Assembly: GCA_032622095.1 (NCBI GenBank)
Contig: CP136063.1
Span: forward strand, 185,423,956 to 185,487,955
Reading direction: 5' to 3'
DNA from: Siphonodentalium dalli
Lineage: Eukaryota; Mollusca; Scaphopoda; Gadilida; Siphonodentaliidae
Length of the DNA stretch: 64,000 nt
Shown one piece after another: positions 22,080 to 34,559 of the stretch (its first letter is position 1; each line of letters begins with the position of its first letter). The notes under the pieces are model-generated. The model saw only the letters and a list, made by a program, of their open reading frames with translations, did not search any database and was not told the DNA's origin. The translations under genes were made by a program, and so were the position numbers.

Positions 22080-23791
22080 AAAAAAATACCATACTCACAC
22101 ACTGAACGTTAATATTTAAACTTATTTGATACATAAATGTATCTATGCTTTTTTCAATTAGTTACAAAATTCTAATGGCGATCTTTCAAACAAATATATT
22201 AACCTGCTACTTTTTTTCAGAAAAAACCCCTGAGAATTTCTTAACAATCTAGACTGAAATCTAGAGTGAAATAATATTTATACAGCCTACACATCCAGCT
22301 TTGACTAAATTTGTCAATGTTTTGCAAAACAACAATTTTTAATGTATATATTATAAACACACTGTGGGTCTCAAATTTGAAGTGTCAGCAATTCATTAAA
22401 TTTCTTGTTGCTTAATTAAATAAAACAAATATTAATCAATGAAAGTTTTCTTTATGTTTCTAACAAGCAACTTATCACTCTCAATTACAACATTCAAAGA
22501 TATATAAAGAAGTTTGGATTGTTTTGTGCCAACCTATTGAATTATGAGTCAGAATTTCAATTGCAATCTAAATAGTAACAAGTACCATACATTTATCTCC
22601 ATTATTTCACGGTGAAATAAAGAACATTTTAGCTTTATACTGAACTTTGTCTTTTGTCTGCCTCTGAATTGAAAACAATTTCCAGTCCTGGACAGTAGAC
22701 ATGCCAACCGTTACTGTTATTCAAAATCAGTTGGATAAATAGGCTGTCCAATTAGTATTTTGTAGGTTATGATGGAAACCAATGTATGATTCTATGTAAC
22801 CTTGTACGAAACGTCCATAAATGGTTCAAAAACTGAAAGATGCTGACAAAATTGTTAACTTGTGCATACTGAGAAATAAATAAGCTGCTAAGCAGATTTT
22901 CTCAGCTTGTTTGAGAATTTATAGGTACAAGTACGTATTCAGAACTGTCTTTCAGAGCAAAACAATGCCGGTCTACATATTTCAGCATTAATTAGGTAAG
23001 TGTAATTTAATGCTCATTTAGTAGCTACACACATTATGGTACATTTGTAAAGAAAAATTATATAATGTACTGAACATGTATGTTGTTTGGCATCTGACAA
23101 TTATACATGCCCAGAGATGCATCCAAAACAAAATGGATTTATTATTAATACAAGGATACTTAATTTTCAGCAATGGATCTAGTGTGAATTCAGCCAACAT
23201 AATTGAAAAACACACATTGATAAACACATAAATTTCTGAAAATTCTTTCTGGCATAAAAACTGCACAATTTAAAACGGTACTTGAAAATCTATTATCATT
23301 AACACATTAAGAATAGATATATAGAATCATGGAAAATCAGAAACAACCTCTTTGTAGATATGATAACTTTACACTATAATGGCATAATATTCCATTGTGT
23401 TATGGAAAGATCTGTTTTCAATCTAGACTTATCAGTAAAAAGAGTAACAAATCTTGATTATGATCTGCAAAGATTTACTATTTGTCTCACCAAGATAAAC
23501 AGGATATAGATCTATTCCTACCAGTGAGGTGGAACACTTCAATACAGGTATTGAAATCTTGATTGCGAGAGACAAGTCAAATGAGAAATATATGTAGCAT
23601 GGTTCATGTTAAGCACAAATTCCAATACCCAAGTAATTATCTTGAATATCTTCACTCAGAAACAACAACAAATTCAAAACAAGCATGCAGAATATACAAA
23701 CATTTCAGACACACAACTTGGTTACTGACACTTTACGTGGTCTTACAACAGTTTTAGCCTTTGTTGCATAGGTCTTAGCTAGTATTAGAAT
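22080..23791. other. RFX intron, mostly unique-looking sequence
   Basis: 1.7 kb of AT-rich DNA without a recognised element. The segment at about 23336-23475 is a diverged copy of 21246-21390. No exon-like frame on the minus strand. Confidence 0.4.
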
Positions 23792-24236
23792 CAAGCCTGC
23801 AAATAGCGTGTCTGTCATTTGAAGAATGAGGTCCCCAGAGGGTTAATTTAGTGACGCTATCCCGCATAGCAGGCTAGCATCACTAAATTCACCCTCTGGG
23901 GACCTCATTCTGCTTAGGCCCTCAACTGATATAACAGACCTAGGATCAGATTGAAGTTCCCCAGTTGAAGTTGGTGATGTTCACCCAATGGGCACCTCAA
24001 TTATGAATTTTATCTTCTGCAAATTAGGGGATATAGAAACTTCCTAGAAAGGAAATGTAACTAAAAACAATCTTAATTTGATACTATGGATACTTCCCAG
24101 AAGATGAAGCCTAAGCAGAATGAGGTATCCAGACGTTAAATTTGGTGAAGCTAGCCCGCTGTGCGGGATAGCATCACTAAATTCACCCTCTGGGGACCTC
24201 ATTCTGCAAATGACAGACACGCTATTTGCAGGCTTG
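23792..24236. mobile_element. hAT-like palindromic MITE (family D), 7/8 target duplication
   Basis: The ends CAAGCCTGCAAATAGCGTGT and its inverse are almost perfect over more than 30 bp, and each is followed by gaatgaggtccccagagg-type stem-loops. The flanks are ATTAGAAT (23784-23791) and ATTAGAAC (24237-24244). It has the same architecture as 17310-17683, whose duplication is exact. Confidence 0.82.
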
Positions 24237-24244
24237 ATTAGAAC

Positions 24245-25405
24245 ATGAGAAATCAAACAGAATGTTAGTGTTATGGGCAAAAGTGTGGAAAAAGCTCACT
24301 CAGTGTGCATTTATGTGAGATACAGAGATAAAACCTATTATAAAGTGGAAGTGAATACTATTATAAAATGTAAGATGTACTTAACACAGTATGTAATTCA
24401 AGGATGTGATAGTTGGGTATGCAAAAGCATGCACTGTGATGACAAAAAAATTAGGGCACACATCGCTAGCAGTACTGAAACAATTGAGGTCAACTATTTG
24501 GAAAAAATATGAAAATAGCGGTAATGTCAACACAAGTAGGGTGCTTAACTCAATTGAACTTGAAATCACAATCTGGATTTACATTGAACTACATGTATAT
24601 ACTATTTCTATAGTAACCACAATTATTGGGTCAATTGAGTATTATTTTGACTCAGAAAAATTATTAATCTCATGTTGATTAGGCCAATCTTAGAATGGTA
24701 GAAATTTATACTGGAGGCAATCTATAATTTATCTTGCAAAGCATAATATTATTTGGAAATATTTGTAGGTGATTTACTTTACATGGTGAACCAAAATGAT
24801 ATTTAAAATTAAGGAGTTAATTCTTCAAGATTTACGCCAAAGCTGCCATTACAAATTACGAAATACTGTCCATATAATGCCAAAATTAACTGAAGCTGTG
24901 TTTCCCTATCCAGACAAACCATGTCCAAAACCTGCCAATCCTCTTCCATTTTATTAGTTTTTGGAGAAAAATTACTCTTTTGTTCCGATGGCCCCAGACG
25001 GCCCTATATAAAACAAAAGAGTATAATTTTATTCCTTTTGTGAGTTTACTTCAACCATAGATAAACTCCAGTTTTGTTGTTCCGTTGATTTCCAAATGTT
25101 GAGTGTTCTGTATTTTAATATATTAACAATGACAACAACCGCATCTAATTCGATGTAATTGTGCATCAACCATAATTGCTGTGGTGTAGAGACCAGGTTT
25201 GAAAATGGTGGGGTATTTATCTATACATGTAGAATCGATTAATTGCAACATACCATTACATCCGGAGTGAACCAGCACTGATGTGGGCATGACCTTGTTG
25301 GCAATAAAATGAAACAAATGGAAACACCAAATTCCCTCCCCTGAATTGTTTTTGGCCCACAACACAGCTTCAGTTTATTTGATCTAATGAGATTCAGAGG
25401 TAAGT
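24245..25405. other. RFX intron, nothing distinctive seen
   Basis: No recognised repeat ends or exon. Open frames near 24273-24680 have no family resemblance and overlap each other on both strands. Confidence 0.4.
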
Positions 25406-25409
25406 AAAA

Positions 25410-26396
25410 TAAAAGATCGGCCGACCACAGTGTCCCCCGACAACGTGGCAAGTCGATGCCGCTTTGTTAAAGAAATTAATAAAAATATTGAAATGTTCTA
25501 AGTCGAAAGGGTTAATAATTCCGTAAAAAAATAATTTTTCAGTCATCTATATATATGTTGCACATCTCCAATCTGTGGGTAACAATACTCTGAAGTTTCA
25601 AATATCTACGATCAAAACTGTAGGAAGAGTTGATTACACCATGAAGTTACCCTCATACAGAAAATTATAACAAAAAAATTCAAAGTCGAAAGGCCCATAA
25701 CTCTGGGAAAAATCATTGGATCAAACTCAAATTCGAACTTGACCTGTATATTGATATGAACGACCCACAAAAAAAAAGAATTTCCAATTAAACAATCCAA
25801 ACTTGAGTTATCATCCGGAAACCAAACAAAAACAAGAAAATTGAATTTTGTAAGTCGTAAAGCCCATAACTCTGAGAAATATCATCGGATCAAACTCAAA
25901 TTCGAACTTGACCTGTATTTTTATATCAATGACTCACAAAAAAACGGAATTTTCAATTAACAGTCCAAACTTGAGTTATCATCCGGAAACCAAAGTAAAA
26001 AGAAGAAAAAATTGAATTTTCTAAGTCGAAAAAAGTCCATAACTCAATGAAAAAACATCGGATCAAATTCAATTCGAACTCAACCTGTATCTTGATATGA
26101 CTGATACACATAAAAAACAGTATTTGCAATTAAAGGATCCAAACTTGAGATATCATCCGGAAACCGAAAAAGTGAGAAATTTTCTAAGTTAAAAAGTTTT
26201 AAAAAGGGAAATAACTCAAAGAACATCGGATCAAACCCAGAATTGCAGAGCACATGTGTTCTTGGTTGAGACACCTACATACCAAGTTTCAATCAAATCG
26301 GATGATCATTTCTGGAGTTATAACTCCGGACGGACGGACGCACAGACGGAAGACGCTGATTACAATAGTCCCCCGAAAATAAATTTTACGGGGGAC
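25410..26396. repeat. Tandem array of the dispersed 'cataactc' repeat, with gtccccc ends
   Basis: It starts near cggccgaccacagtgtcccc. It then has about four units with aagtcgaaaggcccataactc, aaattcgaacttgacctgta and gagttatcatccggaaacc. It ends (cggacgga)n, acgctgattacaatagtccc and tttacgggggac. Related arrays differ in unit sequence but keep the same order and the same type of 3' end. Confidence 0.75.
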
Positions 26397-26428
26397 AAAT
26401 ATACTGCAAGATGAACATCATTGCCTTT

Positions 26429-26600
26429 TTTTTTTTTTTTTTTATAATTTTTATTGACGAGACATCTACGGTATATAGTAACAGGTGACCCCATAGTTTA
26501 ACAGCACAAATCCGAATGAAAGTCCTCTGACGGTGCTAAATTTTTGGATAATTTACAGTTCCCATATTTAGTAAAAAAAAAAAAAAAATGAAAAAAGAGT
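26429..26600. repeat. Poly-T tract and downstream poly-A tract
   Basis: A T run of about 20 at 26427-26446 and an A run near 26573-26587. They may mark an old retroposed tail, but no body was recognised between them. Confidence 0.5.
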
Positions 26601-26832
26601 TTGAGAGATATATGCATACTTAGGGCTGCTAGCAGTAGCTAGAAATGGAATTAACCAATTGGAAATGAGAGATTGTCTTTCTTCTGCAAAATACATTGAT
26701 AATTAATTTACATCCACTTTTCAATAGCAGCCATCAGAGGATAGTGGTGTTTATTAAGTTGAAACAGGAACAAGAAAAGCTGGTCAACAAACGGCCAAAT
26801 TCACATCTAGCTTGTTTTTGAAGAATTCATAC

Positions 26833-26965
26833 ATTTGCCCATTTGCAGATGCATAGATGTTGGGGTCATTGCTGTCTACATACTGAACGTTTGAGTAGAC
26901 TGATTGACCAGGCTGTATTGCCACGGTATCCTGTGATTGATTCTGTTCGTTGTCTGGTACAGCTG
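26833..26965 (-). CDS. RFX1/2/3: RFX coding exon 3 with tandem (NAGNAG) acceptor
   Basis: 133 nt: two bases closing a split Thr codon, 43 codons, and two bases of a split Met codon, residues about 87-131. It encodes AVPDNEQNQSQDTVAIQPGQ, then SVYSNVQYVDSNDPN and ends ASANGQ. The VQYV segment is a recurrent motif in the RFX1-3 activation region. The sense-strand acceptor reads TTTCAGCAG. Using the first AG gives Thr-Ala-Val and using the second gives Thr-Val, so both stay in frame. The donor GTATGA was chosen because it restores phase with exon 4. Confidence 0.85.
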
Positions 26966-27224
26966 CTGAAATAAGAAAAGCAAACCATCATTTACTCAGA
27001 TTTTCAAACGCAATATACACAGTATGTTAACAAGAAATACTAAAATGTTCAACAAAGTGAAATGCTCTGACATAATCCCGTTTTAAGGCTTTTGTGAATG
27101 AAAAATAGTCAGATCATATTAATTATCCTTGCACCTGAGACAATAAGAGCACTGCCATGGTCCGTTGGCTTGTTCGAACAAACCCTAACAGTAGATATCA
27201 TCTGAAACCAAGAAAACTCTGAAT

Positions 27225-28145
27225 TTCAAAGTAAAACAAGAGGTACGCAGTCGCGTGGCATTTATCCCCGACCGTAGCAATTCGGAATAAGCATGGACGA
27301 AACTGTGGATATCCGAGGAGGTCTATATGACCATTTGAACTGTCAAAGCTCACGCTATCATAAATTCTAGAAATTCCGGAAACCCAAAAACAATCACTTC
27401 TAGAAATTCCGGAAACCCAAAAACAAGCGATCCGGAAACCCAAAAACAAGCGAATTCAAATTTTCTAAGTTGAAAAAAGGGCCATAACTCTGGAAAAAAC
27501 CATCAGATCATACCCATGTATTTTCATATAACTGATCCACAAAAATACGGGATTTGCAATCGTACCACCAAAGTTCACGCTATCATCTGGAAACCTAAAA
27601 AACAAGAGAAAAATTTAATTTTCTAAGTAAAAAAAAGGGCCATAACTCTGGTGAAAATGGGTGGACAAAACCCGCGCTATGCATGTAGCTGTTCCCCCAT
27701 GCTACTCTATCACCATACCAAATAACACCTAAATCTACCAAGCGGTTGCTGAACAATAATGCAAAATGTTTGTACAGACGGACGGACGGAGACGTCGACT
27801 ATATACCCGCCGACTTCAAGTCGGGGGCATAATAAGGTCCATAACTGGGCGGATGAAATCGAACATCGAACTTGAACTGTACATTATAGTTCTAAACATG
27901 CATAGCAAATTTCGTTCAACTTAGTCAACATTAATCAAAGTTATCATCTGGAAACTAAAAAACCAGAATTTCAAAGTAAAATTAAAGTCCTAAGGAGATT
28001 GCATACAAAAAATTATTGAAATCAGTTCATAGTTTTTCGAGTTATGAGGTCGGTCGGACGGACGGACAAACGGAGGGAGAAATCGTGTCGGACGGAAGCA
28101 GTCAATCCAGTATACCCCCCATTTTCTTCGAAAGTGGGGGTATAA
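27225..28145. repeat. Two adjacent 'cataactc' repeat arrays with cggacgga and gggggtata ends
   Basis: The first array (27235-27832) opens with a direct repeat of ttccggaaacccaaaaacaa, has ggccataactctgg units and ends gacggacggacggagacg, then atacccgccgacttc. The second (27838-28145) ends gtcggacggacggac and accccccattttcttcg with an inverted cgaaagtgggggtat. The paired short inverted ends suggest that each array is a discrete element. Confidence 0.7.
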
Positions 28146-29469
28146 TAATGTCCATGATGTATAGAGCCTGCTGTCAATGCGAGATATCAAAATAACTTAG
28201 TTAAAAGTGGAAAAGGTTAAAAGACATGGAATGGGTAAAAGGGGTTAATATTTTGATTTTCCAAATTGATCAACTGATCGGTACCAAAAACGATAGGGGT
28301 CGGGAGGTGCTTCATCATAAAGCAGCAAATGAAAAATTATAATTATTTATAAAATAAAATTTGTTGAGTTATCACAGAATGCGGCTGGAGTTACTAGTAG
28401 TTAAAAATTGGGATTTTTCAACAGCTAAATGATCATATCATGACAAAGAGAACTAAATTCAGACTATGAAGTTCATTTATGACTTTTCCAACTTTTAGAA
28501 GACTTCTACTTCAAGAGATGACTACCTATTCATTACTCAATGCTGGGACATGTCCCAAGTTTTAGACTATAAACATGTTCCATGATACTCACATGGGGGC
28601 ATGCGATTGGAAGAGATGAGAAGACATGGGACAATTGACAGGGGTTAATTTTTAAACTGATTAACCAGGAGGGGGCGAAGAATGTGTGGCAAATACATGT
28701 GAGTATCGATTATATTTTATATATGATAGCTTGGGTTAATAATGTACGGTACCCGGTACTTGATCATTTCCTCTGCATGCTGATCTATAGAATAAGCAAA
28801 CTAATATGTTGAATCATCAATACTTGGTTAGGGAGACTGCAGGCATATAAATCAGATATATAGAATCAACACATAATGTTAATGATTTGTCTTTAGTTGA
28901 TGTGTTTTGCTTTCTGGCTAAAAGGAAACAAAATACAGGAGACAAAACACATATATAAACTGATCAGATATCATAACTACGGTATGATGCTAGGACTCTA
29001 TATATACATGTAAACCCCCAAAGTGAAATTTAACAGCACAAATAGTTTCTCTTGTAGAGCATTGGGAGGGTGGGGGTTTAAATCTCCTATCTGGGCCCTG
29101 TTTGATCCAATGTAAGTCCAAGCATCCAAAGACCAAGAGCTCCATTGGTCTAGTTATATATAAAATTCAGCTGGCTAAGTGGTGCTTAATTTAATCCTTC
29201 CATGGCAGAAGCTGCACTGGTGCAGCATTCAAGATCCTGAGCCAGTACAGTGAACAATTGAATGGGGAAAATCGGGTATATTGGTCACCTTTTGTGTGCA
29301 ATATTTATTATTGGTCTCAAGAGGCATTGAAATGCTAACAGAATTACATTTACGAAATACTGAAAATTGTGATTTAGGTCATTTTGAAATGCATACATCT
29401 GCAGTTATGCTTAGGAAGGGGAATGAGGCCACACACCCATGGTAGCCATGTACAATTATTTAGTCTTAC
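28146..29469. other. RFX intron with scattered degenerate repeat units
   Basis: A unit at about 28235-28330 (aaattgatcaactgatcggt, accaaaaacgat) is related to units near 30390, 32570 and 32730. A fragment of MITE family A left end (cttccatggcagaagctgca) lies at 29196-29250. The remainder shows no recognisable feature. Confidence 0.5.
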
Positions 29470-29656
29470 TTGTAACTATGAACTGTTGCTGCCCACCATG
29501 AGTCTGAGCAGGCTGAACTACAGTAGTGGCCTGGCCTGACTGCTGAGCCGCGTGAGCCTGTGTTGGCTGTATGACAGATGCCTTCTGTACAGCAACAGTA
29601 ACATTGTTATTTGCCTGCTGATTCTGAACATTTATAGATGGTGTTGTCACACTTTT
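29470..29656 (-). CDS. RFX1/2/3: RFX coding exon 2 (Gln/Thr/Val-rich activation region)
   Basis: 187 nt: 62 codons plus one base of a split Thr codon, residues about 25-87. It starts KSVTTPSINVQNQQANNNVT and ends with a GGQQQFIVT segment. Gln, Ala, Val and Thr dominate, as in the N-terminal activation region of vertebrate RFX1. The sense-strand acceptor is TTTTCAG and the donor GTAAGA. Low sequence complexity makes family identity weak by itself, but phase and splice sites agree with both neighbours. Confidence 0.85.
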
Positions 29657-29719
29657 CTGAAAATAAAAAATTAATTTTCACTTCAATAATAATGGATTTT
29701 CACATAAAAAATAAATATA

Positions 29720-30140
29720 CGTACTTTCTGGCATAAATAAAAGGCCGTCCGGCCAGTGTCCCCCAAAAAAGTGGCTTCATTGGGGGCATCAGCTTTTCTG
29801 AAAAAAATAACAAGGACCCTAAATCCGATACTAAATTTCAGAACAATCCAACCAGTGTCCCCTGAAATGGTACACGGCAAACTCTACATATTTATTTGTT
29901 AATTTTACCTTCATTAATGCTGGCTGTGTTATTTGTTACCCAGAAATTGACAGGATTCTAAGTCGAAAAAGGGAAATAACTCTAGCAAAAATGGGCGGAG
30001 TGTACCCATATTCGAACTTGACCTGTATTTCGAGCTGATAAACGCATTTTCCAAATTTGGTTCAGATATGATCACACAAACTGAAGTTATCATCTGGAAA
30101 CCAGAAATTGACAGGATTCCAAGTCGAACGAGAGGCCGAT
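29720..30140. repeat. Fragments of the 'cataactc'/gtccccc dispersed repeat
   Basis: Two inverted gtccccc-type segments, ggccgtccggccagtgtccc and ccagtgtcccctgaaatgg, are followed by units with ataactctagcaaaaatggg and ttcgaacttgacctgtattt. They resemble 25410-26396 but are broken. Confidence 0.6.
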
Positions 30141-30169
30141 CACGATCGGCAGATGTTTAACCCATACGT

Positions 30170-32816
30170 TGGCGATAGTGATTAGCTATTTTCAAAATCT
30201 GTATACCAATTTTTTCATGAGTATAAGACTTTCAACAATTCACAGCTTGCTATTAATTAATAGTTCCCAAGTGGAATCAGACTTATTGGGCAACTTGCTC
30301 ACATAAACACAATATGACCATGGATATGGCTTTAAATTTCAAGATACAATGTCTGTAAACAGCAGAATATTATTAAATATGGGGTAAATATTTTCAAAAC
30401 CATTCAATCAATACCAAAATTTATACAGGTGAAGAAATTTATGTGTCATGATTAACCTGGATGAGATTATAAAAGTTATCGGTGAGAAATATTTGACCAA
30501 TAAGTAGTCTCAAGAATACCAGCACCATTATTATTCTGCAATTGAGTGAATTTAAAAATAAGATATTTCATCTGATGATGAATATTGGTCAATTGGTGGC
30601 TTATAGAAATCCTTACTGAACCTGGTTCAAGGTGAAAGGGATAATTTAATATCTGCCTATCGGATATCATATGTCTATGGAATGGGTTAATTTTAATCGC
30701 AAAATCCATGCAAGCGAAAAGTGGGTAACTCCAACACAGATAAATGTATGTGTTATAGAGTGATAAAGCTAAATAACCCAACCACAGTCAGACACATGCA
30801 CCATAGCTGTTAAAGATATAATAGTTATGAAATTAAGCACATAACAACTCTATTTATCTACTTCTTACATTGGAACCTGAGTCATAATATTGTTGTGTTA
30901 GCTACATATTAAAAAGTTATGAGATCATTGAATTAGAGACCAATCAATACTTGAACATTTATACAAGTGATGGGTGTATAGACCTGGATATTAAATGTGA
31001 TTGATAATGGTTGGATATAAAATATTTTAAAGCAGAATTATTAGATAAGTAAAGGTGAGATATGAGAATGGTCAGATTGATAATATTAGAGCCATAACAT
31101 TGGATTGCATACAGTATATCTATGGTTAACTTTATTCTAAGCTGATCATTTGAAAGATACAATGTCTGTAAACAGCAGAATATCATTAAATATGCAAGGG
31201 AAAAGTGGATCACCATCAACCTGGACATTTTGGAATACAGTAGGTGTACATTAACTAATAATGAACCCGTTTCAACAAATGGGTTAACTTAATATTGCAC
31301 AGAACAGAATAGAGAACCATCCATTAATTATATTCTTGACAGCCACCTGCAACCCACCAAGGCTATCTAACTCAATATAGTGTACAGCTAAAATAAATAA
31401 AACTAGAGGTGTGACTGTCCCAATGGGACTACAGATACCCCCCTTTTTAAAAAATACTAAGATGTTTGACATGTCAGTAAACATTTAGTTAAAATAATAA
31501 AATAACAGTTCCCATTGCAGGTGTACAACCATAACCCTAATCTTAAACCTAATGACCGAAAATTGTAGGAATAAAAGCTTGGACAAAATTATGTATGTTG
31601 CGAAAAAAATTCTAAGTCGAAAAAGGGGAATAACTCCACAAAAAAAATGTCGGACAGACGTCATAATTGCAGGTGCACAGGTTCCCATGGTACTAAATAT
31701 CAGTGCCAAGATTAAAAAACATTGACCGAAAAATGTAGGAATAAAAGCTCGGACAAAATTATGCATGTTGCAAAAAAAGTTTCTAAGTTGAAAAAGGGGG
31801 ATAACTCCACCAAAAAATGTCGGACAGATGTCATAATCGCAGATGCACAAGTTCCAATGGTACTAAATATCTGTGCCACGTTTTTAAAAAATTGACAAAA
31901 AAATGTACGAATAAAAGCTCGGACAAAAGTATACATGCTGCGAAAATTTTCTAAGTCGAAAAAGGGGGGATAACTAAAAAAAAAAAAGTCCGACAGACGT
32001 CATAATCGCAGGTGCACAGGTTCCCATGGTGGTTGATGTCTGTGCCAAGTTTCACGGAAATTGATCAAAAAACGACTGAGAAAAACTCCGGACAAATTTG
32101 TGTCCACGGACGGACGGACGACGGACGGACGGACAAGCTGACTCCAGTATACCCCCCCTAACTTCGTTGCGGGGGGTATAACTAATAAGAGAGGCACTGT
32201 GTGAGACAACTTGTCTTAAAATCCAACACTGGCAGACAACAGCTATTTAGTTACTTGATCATTTACTTGAATTACAAATGTCCATAACTCTGTTAAAATA
32301 TATCAGATCAAACCCAAATTTGAACTTGATTTGTATTTTGGGGTGAGGATCATATGTATCAAATTTGGTGCTGATCAGATGAAAAATATTTAAGTCTTCA
32401 CAGCTTGGATGAATTCTATTTAAAAACAAGAGTGGAAAGGGTTAACAAAACAATACCAAAATCCATACAGAAAAAGAACGTGCTAACAAAGACCTAGGTA
32501 AGAAATATGAGGCAGATCATAAGCAAATTGTTTGACTTAGATGCATCAGATATAATTTGTGCGCAGGGTTAATTATTTTCTAAATCGATCAACTGATCGA
32601 TACCAAAAACTATACAGGTGAGGGGTGTGTCATCATAAACCTACATTTCAAATATGAACACAATCGGACAAAAAACACTTGGGTTATTGCATCGGATAGC
32701 ACATGACCATGTGTGGATGCAAAGTGTTAATAATTTCTAAACCGATCAATCGATCTGTACCAAAAACTATACAGGTGAGGGGTGTGTCATTGTAAACATG
32801 CACATGAAATTTGAAC
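30170..32816. repeat. Long degenerate tandem array in RFX intron 1
   Basis: Diverged units of about 150-170 bp recur: gatacaatgtctgtaaacag at 30340 and 31156, and accaaaaactatacaggtga at 32600 and 32760 with a poorer match at 30411. The discrete element 31402-32181 sits inside. Open frames of 60-120 codons on the minus strand are by-products of stop-poor units and show no protein-family signal. Confidence 0.6.
31402..32181. repeat. Dispersed element 'ggtgtgactgtcccaatggg', copy 1
   Basis: It begins aggtgtgactgtcccaatgg, has three internal units with aataactccac and tcggacagacgtcataat, then cggacggacggacgacgg, and ends with the inverted pair tatacccccc / ggggggtataac. The copy at 39453-40216 is nearly identical along its length. 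Confidence 0.8.
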
Positions 32817-34054
32817 TAGAGCTGGGACGGTTATGCGGTTAACCGGTTAACCACCAACTATGGCCGTGACCGGTCACGGATTTGCCGTGGTCGGTTAACC
32901 GTAACATCACTATTTTAATATAGTGTATGATCACTGTGATGGTCAGCTATAACTGGTTATAAGAGGGTTAATCTGTCTCCGTCAATTAAAATGAATCTGA
33001 GATTGACGGAACAACATCAAACGCGGTGTGTCGGCTCTTTGAAGGCTAAATTTGGGTGTGAACTCATTACACAACTATTGTGTTTTCAAATTGATCCCAA
33101 GAAAATATAAATTGAGCCCAATAATTTCCACGAGCAGTCCTGCTTTCTATGATATACTTTTAAAAGTTGCCACGTTCTCTGGTGTTAATTCGTTTACAAT
33201 CTTTGTGGCTCAATTGCCGTTAATTAATCTTGGATTATTTCATTTTAACATGAGGCAATATATATATCAGAGCAGCTAATATTTATATTAAATCATTTTT
33301 GAACCATTACATTTAAAATAGTATCAGATAATGAGTTTTTCCATTCGAATATTAATCCACCTCGAATTTATAGAGTTATTGTTCTTGTTGCAGAACGTAC
33401 ATAATACGTTTCGTCGATTACCGCGAAATTCATAATTTTTTTCTTCTTCGAGGAAGATTCTGACGACGACCTGGAGTTCGATGGTTTCGACGACGATGGA
33501 CTTGTCGTCTTCTGAACTTTGTGCTATTTATGTGCGCTATTAACCGTTCCATACGCATGTTTACAACGTATAAATTGTATTTTTTGTTTTACCTGTCGAC
33601 ATCTGTATCTTGTTATTATTATATGATTTTATCTTAATAAAACGCATCATTCTCTTTATATAACGCAACTACTCTTGGTATCAGTATAAAATACGATGGT
33701 AAACCAGCATCTCAAGGCTAACTGAGATTTTGCACGGGGGGATCCCCGTGAGTAAGCCCATGCAGTACCCACTTTTTGGACAAAAACGTGCACGTGCCCC
33801 CTGGGCTTACTGACGGGGTGTATACAGTAATTAATTAGATATGTGATTATGTGTGTCATGGGTGACAACTTCTTTGTATAATGGGCAGGAGCCGTTCTCA
33901 AACTTACCATGTCAGTGAGCATCACAATCATCGCCGTTCTGCATACTGGGCTTACCCACCCATAATAGTACCTATAATATGTGGTTAACCGGTTAATCGC
34001 GTTTTTTTGCCGTTCATAACCGGTCACGAAAAACCCATAACCGTCCCAGCTCTA
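32817..34054. mobile_element. hAT-family element with perfect 8-bp target duplication
   Basis: 1,238 bp. The ends TAGAGCTGGGACGGTTATGC and ccataaccgtcccagctcta are inverses, with subterminal ccggttaacc and accggtcacg palindromes at both ends. ATTTGAAC lies exactly on both sides (32809-32816, 34055-34062). Inside, at about 33450-33513, a short plus-strand frame encodes an acidic tail (EEDSDDDLEF..., then stop) that may be the end of a lost protein. Otherwise no transposase is recognisable, so this is a non-autonomous copy. Confidence 0.9.
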
Positions 34055-34062
34055 ATTTGAAC

Positions 34063-34530
34063 ATGATCCGATAAAAGATACTCCAGTAATCGAATCGGAT
34101 AGCAAGTGTCTACGGACAGACGGACGGACAGACAGACGAACGACGGATGGTTGATCCGGACGTCAGCATTATGTGTACCATACATGGTATGGGTACACAT
34201 AAAAAGGGCCACAACTCTCGCAAAAATGGGTGGAGCAAACCCATATTCGAACTTGACCTGTATATAGGGCTGATAAACTCACATTCCAAATTTGGTTCAG
34301 ATATGATCACACAAACTGAAGTTATCATAAAAACCAGAAAATTATGAGATTCCAAGTAAAAAAAGGGCCATAACTCTCGCAAAAATGGGTGGAGCAAACC
34401 CATATTCAAAATTATTAAACTATGAAATTTGCTTTTGATCTAATAACCGAAACTAAAGTTATCATCCGGAAACCATTTCCAGACGCACGGACACCGGCTA
34501 TTTTAATAGTCCCCCAAATTTTTTTTTCGG
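34063..34530. repeat. 'cataactc' repeat array with cggacggacagacagacg tail
   Basis: It starts as the continuation of the repeat interrupted by the hAT element at 32817-34054. Two units with gccacaactctcgcaaaaat and aaacccatattcgaactt follow. It ends atagtcccccaaatttt with an inverted cgggg. Confidence 0.7.
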
Positions 34531-34559
34531 GGAACAAAAAACCAGCACGCCGTATACGC

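Noticed and set aside
29035-29105. tRNA-like A-box/B-box pair (tagagcattgggag, gggtttaaatctcc) hinting at a SINE
   Set aside because: B-box match is poor, no cloverleaf can be drawn, and no second copy or poly-A tail was seen.
31284-31936. Chain of minus-strand open frames rich in Phe/Leu that look like a membrane protein
   Set aside because: They arise from a dispersed tandem repeat. The same frames recur at 39663-40513, and the peptide units repeat in step with the DNA units.
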